From Mycolicibacterium boenickei (lineage in GTDB: Bacteria > Actinomycetota > Actinomycetes > Mycobacteriales > Mycobacteriaceae), in assembly GCF_010731295.1 (NCBI RefSeq), contig NZ_AP022579.1:1922001-1986000 (forward strand): a stretch of DNA of 64,000 bases, written 5' to 3'. Both the position numbers and the translations under genes were made by a program. Positions 1 to 6,541 of the stretch are shown here, one piece after another. The notes below the pieces were generated by a model. The model was not told the origin of the DNA. It did not search any database and was given only the letters and a program-made list of their open reading frames with translations. Positions within the stretch are counted from its first letter, which is position 1; the number at the start of each line of letters is the position of its first letter.

Positions 1-1129
1 TCTCGATGGCCACGCTCTCACCCGTCAGCACATCGGCCAACGACCGGTTGGCCACGCTGAACAACAGCAGCAGCGGCAGCGCGCTGCCGGCATAGGCCAG
101 CACCAGGGTGTAGACGGTGCTGGCGATGTGGTCGCTGCCGACCCGCATGGCGCCGACGAAGATCGCCCGCCGGCTTCCGCCGTGCTCGGCGAGCTCGAAC
201 ACCGCCGAGGCCTGGGTGATGGTCACATCGTTGAGCACACCGAGCGAGCCGATGATGAACCCGGCCAACAGCAGGCCGGTGATCGACACATTGCCCAGGT
301 ACGCGGCGACCTCGTTGTTCTGATCTTCGGACAGGCCCGTCAAATGGGCCATTTCGATTGCCGCCCAGGACAATATGGCGGCCAATAGCAGTGAGGTCAG
401 CGTGCCCAGCAGGGCCGCACTGGTGCGCAGGCTGACGCCGTGGGCCAGATAGATCACCGCATACAGAATGGCTGCCGAGGCGACCAGCGCCACCGGTATC
501 GCGGGGGCACCGTCGCGCAATGCGGGTAACAGGAAGATCATCAGCACGGCGAACGCCACCACGATGCCGATGATCGCCCGCAGCCCGCGCCAGCGCGCCA
601 CCGCCACGATCACCACGGCGAACACCACGGCCAGGGCGATCAACGGCCAGGTGCGCTCGTAGTCGAAGAACGCGTAGCTTGTCGTGCCGGCCTCATCGAC
701 CTGGCGGCTCACCCGAATATTGTCTCCGGCAACGAGATTCGGTTGCCCGGGGCCGGTGGTGAACTCCAGCAGCGTGTTGGCGCCCTTGTTCGGTCCGGAA
801 TCGATGGCCACCAGGTTCTGCACGCACGTGCCGCCGCCGGGGGCGGCAGGCTGCGGTTTGGAGGTCAGCACACCCCCGGCTGACGGGCTGCCGCAGTCGG
901 CCAGGCTGCTGGACACCACGTGCCCGGCCTCGGTGGTGACGGCGCCGCCCGCGGCGTTCTGGAAAGGCAGCGGGATGTCGACCCGCTGATGGCTGGGCCA
1001 CAACACGGCCGCGCCGATCAGGACCGCCAGTCCGATGGTCACCAGCAGGCCCACGACGACGCGTGCGGCCAACGGGCCCAGCGGAGACGGGCCGGCCAGC
1101 GAATGGGAGTGGGAATGCGTGTGCGCCAC
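1..1129 (-). CDS. YibE/F family membrane protein, 3' end outside window
   Basis: Polytopic inner-membrane protein of the YibE/F family; the function of the family is unknown. The GTG-initiated reading frame begins with a His/Ser-rich stretch (HTHSHSHS), then a hydrophobic segment at about residues 22-42. A roughly 110-residue extracytoplasmic part with two cysteines (SLADCGS and GTCVQN) follows, then at least six hydrophobic segments. The frame is open to the window edge, so the C-terminus is missing. The GTG at 1129 is preferred because a TANNNT -10 hexamer lies exactly 6 nt upstream, suggesting leaderless translation. The His-rich start could bind metal, but that is only inference. It is followed on the other side by an unrelated aminotransferase on the same strand. 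Confidence 0.8.
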   Translation of the reverse strand, partial: MAHTHSHSHSLAGPSPLGPLAARVVVGLLVTIGLAVLIGAAVLWPSHQRVDIPLPFQNAAGGAVTTEAGHVVSSSLADCGSPSAGGVLTSKPQPAAPGGGTCVQNLVAIDSGPNKGANTLLEFTTGPGQPNLVAGDNIRVSRQVDEAGTTSYAFFDYERTWPLIALAVVFAVVIVAVARWRGLRAIIGIVVAFAVLMIFLLPALRDGAPAIPVALVASAAILYAVIYLAHGVSLRTSAALLGTLTSLLLAAILSWAAIEMAHLTGLSEDQNNEVAAYLGNVSITGLLLAGFIIGSLGVLNDVTITQASAVFELAEHGGSRRAIFVGAMRVGSDHIASTVYTLVLAYAGSALPLLLLFSVANRSLADVLTGESVAIE

Positions 1130-1135
1130 CCCGAC

Positions 1136-1141
1136 AGAGTA
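1136..1141 (-). promoter_or_regulatory. -10 hexamer of a probable leaderless promoter
   Basis: TACTCT on the minus strand ends 6 nt before the GTG at 1129. This is the spacing expected if transcription starts at the first base of the start codon. No Shine-Dalgarno-like sequence is seen. No convincing -35 box was identified. Confidence 0.45.
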
Positions 1142-1247
1142 GAGGGAGTGGCTAGCAGTTTCCCGTGGGCCGTGGTCCGCCCAGACGACGCTTTATGTCG
1201 CGGTTTGGGCAGATTTGCGCCAGAAACCGTAGTGCCGGCGCGAAGAT

Positions 1248-2519
1248 CTACTGGCGGTAGCTCGCCAGGAAGTTGCCCAGCCGCTCGATGGCCTGGGCCA
1301 GGTCCCGCGCCCACGGCAGCGTGACGATGCGCAGGTGATCCGGTGTGGGCCAGTTGAATCCCGTGCCCTGTGTCAGCAGGATCTTCTCCTGCAACAACAG
1401 GTCGAGCACCAGCTGCTCGTCATCGTGGATGTCGTGTACCTCGGGATCCAGGCGGGGGAACGCGTAGAGCGCACCCTCTGGTTTCACACAGGAAACCCCG
1501 GGGATCTCGTTGAGCTTGGTCCACGCGGTGTCTCGCTGCTCGAGCAGCCGGCCACCCGGCAAAACCAGATCGTCGATGCTCTGATGACCGCCCAAGGCGA
1601 CCTGAATGGCATGCTGCGCAGGCACATTCGGGCACAGCCGCATGTTCGACAGCAGGCTGATGCCCTCGATGAAGCTGGTCGCATGCTCCTTGGGGCCGGT
1701 GATGACCAGCCAGCCCGAGCGGTAGCCGGCCACCCGGTAGGCCTTCGACAGCCCATTGAAAGTCAGACACAGAAGGTCAGGCGCTAATGTCGCCAGCGAG
1801 ATGTGCTTGGCGTCGTCGTAGAGGATCTTGTCGTAGATCTCGTCGGCCAGCAGCAGCAGCTGATGCTTGCGGGCCAACTCGACCATCTGTTCCAGGGTTT
1901 CGCGGCTGTACACCGCGCCGGTGGGGTTGTTCGGGTTGATCACGACGAGCGCCTTGGTGCGCTCGGTGATCTTGGACTCGATGTCGGCGACGTCGGGATT
2001 CCAGCCCTGCGTCTCGTCACACATGTAGTGCACCGGGGTGCCGCCGGCCAGCGCGGTCGAGGCCGTCCACAGCGGGTAGTCCGGCGCCGGGATGAGCACC
2101 TGATCGCCGTTGTCGAGCAGCGCCTGCAGGGTCATCGTGATGAGCTCGGAGACGCCGTTGCCCAGATACACGTCGTCGATGTCGAACCGGGGGAAACCCT
2201 CGACGAGTTCGTAGCGGGTGAACACTGCGCGGCGCGCGCTGGCGATGCCCTTGGAGTCGGAATACCCCTGCGCGTAGGGCAGGGCCTGGATCATGTCGCG
2301 CATGATCACGTCGGGTGCCTCGAAGCCAAACGGCGCGGGGTTGCCGATGTTGAGCTTGAGGATGCGGTGCCCTTCAGCTTCCAGCCGTGAGGCCTGCTCG
2401 TGTACCGGTCCACGGATCTCGTACAGGACGTCCTGCAGCTTCGTGGACTGGGCGAACGTACGCGGCTTCGGGTGCTGACCGGTATGCCACGGCAACTGAT
2501 GGGTAGTCACGCTCACCAT
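1248..2519 (-). CDS. aspC: PLP-dependent aminotransferase (AspC/AlaA type)
   Basis: Class I/II aminotransferase of 423 residues, the counterpart of M. tuberculosis Rv0337c. That gene is annotated aspC, but the family also includes the E. coli alanine aminotransferase AlaA, so alanine/pyruvate transamination is equally likely. Visible motifs are the substrate-loop NIGNPAPFGF, the PNNPTGAVYS signature, ADEIYDKILYDD, and the PLP-lysine region FNGLSKAYRVAGYRSGW. Length is normal for the family. ATG at 2519 is chosen; a GTG three codons further in is an alternative and would begin at VTTHQLPW. The gene is read away from the small secreted-type gene at 2773. Cytosolic, no signal peptide. Confidence 0.9.
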   Translation of the reverse strand: MVSVTTHQLPWHTGQHPKPRTFAQSTKLQDVLYEIRGPVHEQASRLEAEGHRILKLNIGNPAPFGFEAPDVIMRDMIQALPYAQGYSDSKGIASARRAVFTRYELVEGFPRFDIDDVYLGNGVSELITMTLQALLDNGDQVLIPAPDYPLWTASTALAGGTPVHYMCDETQGWNPDVADIESKITERTKALVVINPNNPTGAVYSRETLEQMVELARKHQLLLLADEIYDKILYDDAKHISLATLAPDLLCLTFNGLSKAYRVAGYRSGWLVITGPKEHATSFIEGISLLSNMRLCPNVPAQHAIQVALGGHQSIDDLVLPGGRLLEQRDTAWTKLNEIPGVSCVKPEGALYAFPRLDPEVHDIHDDEQLVLDLLLQEKILLTQGTGFNWPTPDHLRIVTLPWARDLAQAIERLGNFLASYRQ

Positions 2520-2772
2520 GGTCTCACCACAGTCCACTGATTTTGGAATTTGCCGATCTTGTAGGTGGCCACCGCCACAGTGCGCCGATTTGCCGAGGCG
2601 CGGCAACCGTGGGTGTTCCTGGCAGACACATGCCAGCCCCTGTGGGTTCCCTTGGGTGGCCGCGCACTGTCCCTGAACCTGCGCAACCATGGCTGGAACG
2701 CAAACGGCCGCCTATTTTCCCAGCTCAAAGGGTGTTTGCGTCAGCAACAAGTTCTACAAGATTGGCAATCAG

Positions 2773-3018
2773 ATGGCACGAATTACCAGCATCCTCCGAG
2801 TCAACACCCTGGCTGCGGCGCTCGGCGGCAGCGCCGTCGTCGCGATGGGCGTCATCGCTGCGACCATGGGTGGCGCACCGGAGGGCCCGGCCACCGTCGT
2901 CTCCGGCGGATCGATGACCCTCGGTGAGACCACGACGGTCACCTACACCGGCACGATCGCCCCCGCCGTCGCGGCGCCCGCGGTCAAAGCCCCGCCCTAC
3001 GGCGGCAGCGGGGGCTGA
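2773..3018 (+). CDS. small exported or membrane-anchored protein
   Basis: 81-residue protein of unknown function. It has a short basic start (MARITSILR), one hydrophobic segment at about residues 12-31 (AAALGGSAVVAMGVIAATM), and a small Ala/Pro/Gly-rich mature part ending KAPPYGGSGG. This is a plausible signal peptide or signal anchor, with nothing catalytic. Small proteins of this shape are common next to housekeeping genes in mycobacteria. The frame continues upstream to an ATG at 2689, but the predicted signal sequence begins only at 2773, so 2773 is preferred. It converges on etfD, with a hairpin terminator between them. Confidence 0.6.
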   Translation: MARITSILRVNTLAAALGGSAVVAMGVIAATMGGAPEGPATVVSGGSMTLGETTTVTYTGTIAPAVAAPAVKAPPYGGSGG

Positions 3019-3032
3019 CACCCCGTCTGACG

Positions 3033-3070
3033 CCGAACGGCCACCTTCCTTGCGGAAGATGGCCGTTCGG
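3033..3070. terminator. bidirectional hairpin terminator between convergent genes
   Basis: Perfect 11-bp stem, CCGAACGGCCA at 3033-3043 pairing with TGGCCGTTCGG at 3060-3070. The loop holds a second short stem (TTCC/GGAA). It sits in the 68-nt gap between the stop of the small exported protein and the stop of etfD. It has no long T run, which is usual for mycobacterial terminators. Confidence 0.65.
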
Positions 3071-3086
3071 TGCGTTAACGACGTGC

Positions 3087-6000
3087 TCAGCGCTTGCCGG
3101 GGCGCTTGGCGCCCGGCTTGATGCCCAGGCCCACCACCGGAGGTTCCGGCTTGGCGGGTTCGGCGGGCTTCTCCGCAGGCTTTTCGGCCTCCGGGGTCGG
3201 CTCCGCGGCGGGCGCCGGTGCAGCCGGAGCGGCGGGCGCAGCCGGGGCGGCCTTCTTGGCGCCCGGACGACGCGCGCCTGCGGCAATGCCCAGGCCCACG
3301 ACCGGCGGTTCGGCCTTGGCCGGCTCGGCTGCCGCAGGAGCGGCAGCCGGTGCCTCGGCAGCCGGAGCCGCAGGGGCAGCCGACGCGGCAGGAGCAGCCT
3401 TCTTGGCACCCGGACGACGCGCGCCGGCCGCCAACCCCAGACCCTTCACCGGAGCCGCGGGTGCAGCCGGGGCCGCCGGTGCCTCGGCAGCCGGAGCGGC
3501 CGGAGCGGCCGACGCCGCAGGAGCGGCGGTCTTCTTGGCACCTGGACGCTTGGCGCCACCGGCGATACCCAGACCCTTGACCGGAGCAGCCGGAGCGGCG
3601 GCTGCTTCAGCCGGAGCCGCGGACGCCGCGGGAGCCGCCGTCTTCTTGGCGCCCGGACGCTTGGCGCCACCGGCCATGCCCAGGCCCTTGACCGGGGCGG
3701 CAGCCGCGGCCGGAGCGGCGGGTGCAGCCGGTGCCTCGGCAGCAGGTGCCGCCTCGGCTGCCGGGGCTTCCTCGACGACCGGTGCCGGTGCCGCAGCTGC
3801 GGCCTTGGCCTCCGCTTCGGCGCGTGCCTCGGCCCGCTTCTCGGATTCCTTTGCCGCCGTGCCCTTCTCGGGCAGCGTGATGGAGCTCTTGTCCAGCGAG
3901 TTCAGCAGCAGCTGAGCCACGTCGAGGACTTCGGCCTTCTCGACGTTGCGGGCAGCAGCCACGTCGTCGACACCGTCGGTGATCATCACGCGGCAGAACG
4001 GGCAGCCGGTCGCGATGGTCGAGGCGGTGTCCATCGCCTCTTCGGTGCGCTCCACGTTCACGCGCTTGCCGATGTGCTCTTCCATCCACATCCGCGCACC
4101 ACCGGCACCACAGCACAGGCCGCGGTCGGCGTGGCGGGGCATTTCCTTGAGTGTCACGCCGGAAGCCTCGACCAGCTCGCGAGGAGCCTCGTAGACCTTG
4201 TTGTGGCGACCCAGGAAGCACGGGTCGTGGTAGGTGACCTCGGGGCCGCCGGTGGACTTGACCGGAACCAGCTTCTTGTCCCGGACCAGGCGGTTCAGCA
4301 GCTGTGTGTGGTGCACGACGGTGTAGTTGGCACCCAGCTGCGGGTACTCGCGGCCGATCGTGTTGAAGCAGTGCGGGCAGGTGACGATGATCTTGCGATC
4401 GACGGTCTCGACACCCTCGAACAGCTCGTTGATGGTCTCGACGTTCTGCGCGGCGAGCTGCTGGAACAGGAACTCGTTGCCGGAGCGGCGAGCCGAGTCA
4501 CCGGTACAGGTCTCGCCGGTGCCCAGGACCAGGAACTTCACGCCCGAGGCGGCCAGCAGCTCGGCGACGGCCTTGGTGGTCTTCTTGGCGCGGTCCTCGT
4601 AGGCGCCGGCGCAACCGACCCAGAACAGGTACTCGAAGCCGTCGAAGCTCTCGACGTCCTCGCCGTAGACCGGCACGTCGAAGTCGACCTCGTCGATCCA
4701 GTTGGTGCGGTCCTTGGCGTTCTGGCCCCAGGGGTTGCCCTTGGTCTCCAGGTTCTTGAACAGCACGCCGAGCTCACCGGGGAACTCCGACTCGACCATG
4801 ACCTGGTAGCGGCGCATGTCGACGATGTGGTCGATGTGCTCGATGTCGACCGGGCACTGCTCGACGCAGGCGCCACAGTTGGTGCAGGACCACAGCACGT
4901 CGGGGTCGATGACGCCGCCCTGCTCGGCGGTGCCGACCAGCGGGCGTAGCGCCTGCTCGGGGCCGGAGCCCTCGATCCGGGCGAAGCCGTCCTCGGGCAC
5001 ACCGTGGCCGTGCAGGCTGTCGCCCAGCTTGGCGAAGTCGACCGAGCCTTCCTCGGGCATCTCCTTGCCTTCGATGATGTACGGCGCCTTGGCGAACAGG
5101 TGATCGCGCAGGTTCATCATCACGAGCTTGGGAGACAGCGGCTTGCCGGTGTTCCAGGCCGGGCACTGCGACTGGCAGCGACCGCACTCGGTGCAGGTCG
5201 CCATGTCGAGGTTGGCCTTCCAGGTGAAGTCCTCGATACGGCCCTTGCCGAACACCGCGTCTTCGGCGGGATCCTCGAAGTCGATCTTCTCGCCCTTGTA
5301 TTCCATCGGCAGCAGCGGGCCGAGGCCGTTGGGCAGACGCTTGAAGGTGACGTTGATCGGGGCCAGACCGATGTGCAGGTGCTTGGAGTGCAGCACGATC
5401 AGCAGGAAGGCCAGCATGACGCCGAGGTGGGCGAGCAGCGCCAGGCTCTCCAGCCAGACGTTGGCGGTGTGGCCCAGCGGAGCCAGCAGCTTGGCCATAC
5501 CGTCCGAGAAGAAGGCACCCGACTGGTAGGGGAAGTTCTCGCCGAGCACGTTGACGGCCGCACCGCGGAACACCGCGTAGGTCGCGATGACCAGGAAGAT
5601 CATGATGAGGATCGTCCAGGCGCCGCCGTTGTGCGAGCCGTAGAAGCGGGACTCGCGGCCCAGCTGCTCAGGGTTCTTCCGGATACGGATGATCGCGAAG
5701 ACGATGATGCCGGCCAGCACGGCGACGGCGAAGAAGTCCTGAAGGAAGCCCAGTACCGCCCAGCGGCCGACGAACGGGATGTGGAACTCGGGGTCGAACA
5801 GCACGCCGTAGGCCTCGAGGTACACCGTGGCCAGGACGAAGAAGCCCCACATGGTGAAGAAGTGCGCGATGCCGGGGATCGACCACTTCAGGAGCTTCGA
5901 CTGGGCGAAGACCTCCTTGTTCTGGTTCAGGAAGCGCTCAACCAGATGGTCCTTACGGCCGCGCTCGTCGCCGACCTTCTGACCCGAGCTGATCAGCTTC

Positions 6001-6119
6001 GTGAGCCACATGACGCGCTTGGCGGCGAACGCCAAAACGACGAGCGTGGCGAGCACACCGAGAATCAGCCGCGCCACCACAAGGGTGTGTTCGAGACTCT
6101 CCACCAGAAACGCCTCCAT
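3087..6119 (-). CDS. etfD: EtfD-type membrane Fe-S oxidoreductase with repetitive C-terminal tail
   Basis: Counterpart of M. tuberculosis Rv0338c (EtfD), which receives electrons from EtfBA during acyl-CoA dehydrogenation and passes them to the membrane pool; the family knowledge is from the literature. N-terminal half: about six membrane segments of the NarI/heterodisulfide-reductase type. Then two ferredoxin motifs, CTECGRCQSQCP and CTNCGACVEQCP. Then two CCG domains, recognisable at CPHCFN, HDPCFLGRHN and RGLCCGAGG. The last 250 or so residues are an Ala/Pro-rich tail with five copies of a GLG-x3-GA(K/R)RPG unit, making the protein about 1010 residues. ATG 6119 is preferred over ATG 6149 because two operator-like palindromes lie at 6126-6166 and would otherwise fall partly inside the gene. 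Confidence 0.88.
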   Translation of the reverse strand: MEAFLVESLEHTLVVARLILGVLATLVVLAFAAKRVMWLTKLISSGQKVGDERGRKDHLVERFLNQNKEVFAQSKLLKWSIPGIAHFFTMWGFFVLATVYLEAYGVLFDPEFHIPFVGRWAVLGFLQDFFAVAVLAGIIVFAIIRIRKNPEQLGRESRFYGSHNGGAWTILIMIFLVIATYAVFRGAAVNVLGENFPYQSGAFFSDGMAKLLAPLGHTANVWLESLALLAHLGVMLAFLLIVLHSKHLHIGLAPINVTFKRLPNGLGPLLPMEYKGEKIDFEDPAEDAVFGKGRIEDFTWKANLDMATCTECGRCQSQCPAWNTGKPLSPKLVMMNLRDHLFAKAPYIIEGKEMPEEGSVDFAKLGDSLHGHGVPEDGFARIEGSGPEQALRPLVGTAEQGGVIDPDVLWSCTNCGACVEQCPVDIEHIDHIVDMRRYQVMVESEFPGELGVLFKNLETKGNPWGQNAKDRTNWIDEVDFDVPVYGEDVESFDGFEYLFWVGCAGAYEDRAKKTTKAVAELLAASGVKFLVLGTGETCTGDSARRSGNEFLFQQLAAQNVETINELFEGVETVDRKIIVTCPHCFNTIGREYPQLGANYTVVHHTQLLNRLVRDKKLVPVKSTGGPEVTYHDPCFLGRHNKVYEAPRELVEASGVTLKEMPRHADRGLCCGAGGARMWMEEHIGKRVNVERTEEAMDTASTIATGCPFCRVMITDGVDDVAAARNVEKAEVLDVAQLLLNSLDKSSITLPEKGTAAKESEKRAEARAEAEAKAAAAAPAPVVEEAPAAEAAPAAEAPAAPAAPAAAAAPVKGLGMAGGAKRPGAKKTAAPAASAAPAEAAAAPAAPVKGLGIAGGAKRPGAKKTAAPAASAAPAAPAAEAPAAPAAPAAPVKGLGLAAGARRPGAKKAAPAASAAPAAPAAEAPAAAPAAAEPAKAEPPVVGLGIAAGARRPGAKKAAPAAPAAPAAPAPAAEPTPEAEKPAEKPAEPAKPEPPVVGLGIKPGAKRPGKR
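3090..3690 (-). repeat. five-copy repeat encoding GLG...GA(K/R)RPG(A)K units
   Basis: In-frame repeats of roughly 105-150 nt inside the 3' end of etfD. Conserved cores lie near 3096-3132, 3252-3297, 3399-3443, 3530-3575 and 3640-3688. Each encodes a basic GLG-x3-GA(K/R)RPG block, separated by Ala/Pro-rich spacers. The first two blocks read by the ribosome are nearly identical (GLGMAGGAKRPGAKKTAAP and GLGIAGGAKRPGAKKTAAP), suggesting recent duplication. Confidence 0.85.
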
Positions 6120-6125
6120 TCGCGA

Positions 6126-6166
6126 GTTACTCGCGGGTAACTTGGGCATAGTTACCCGTCGGTAAC
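6126..6166. promoter_or_regulatory. tandem 16-bp operator-like palindromes upstream of etfD
   Basis: Two sites of the same design, 25 bp apart: GTTACTCGCGGGTAAC at 6126-6141 and GTTACCCGTCGGTAAC at 6151-6166. The shared pattern is GTTACYCG-YSGGTAAC. The second site has perfect GTTACC/GGTAAC arms. A possible -10 (TAAGTT on the minus strand, 6164-6169) overlaps the distal site. Size and symmetry suit a TetR-family repressor; the regulator is not identified here. Confidence 0.6.
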
Positions 6167-6541
6167 TTAGCTTCCTTCAGCTCATAGTGACATTTAGGTG
6201 TTTCTTACCGCTACCGAGGCTTACCTAACTTTGAGGGCACAGTGGTATAGCTCTCAGCTCCTGTCGGCGGCGGCCGCCACGTCAAGAATCGAAAAGTGGC
6301 AAAGAATGCGAATGTCGAAAACGGCATTCGTGGCTACATTCCCGCAGCGGACGGCTCAGCGACCCGTTGAGCGTCCGAACCACACCCACGAGGTAAGGAC
6401 TGCGATGCACGTAGCTGCTCGCCCACATCTCACTGCGGGGGTCGCGAGGCCGGCGACGATGGCGGGGCCAGCAGCGACTGATCGGCACTACGCGGCGGAT
6501 TGCTGCCACATGTTGACAGCAATCCCCCGCGTTATCGCGGC
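6167..6541. other. intergenic region between iniR and etfD
   Basis: About 375 nt without a credible gene. Short reading frames here have no family resemblance or ribosome binding site. It contains the upstream part of the etfD control region and, at its iniR end, the hairpin listed separately. No other conserved structure was seen. Confidence 0.6.
6490..6532. terminator. hairpin downstream of iniR (member of a two-copy hairpin family)
   Basis: Arms ACGCGGCGGATTGCTG (6490-6505) and CAGCAATCCCCCGCGT (6517-6532) pair with one mismatch across an 11-nt loop, starting 10 nt after the iniR stop. It is a plausible transcription terminator. The arm sequence GGATTGC / TTGACAGCAATCC recurs in a second hairpin at 49901-49953. 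Confidence 0.55.

Noticed and set aside
3094..3915. Ala/Gly-rich PE/PPE-looking frame opposite the etfD tail
   Set aside because: Reverse complement of the Ala/Pro repeat tail; lacks the PE or PPE N-terminal domain and any start signal.
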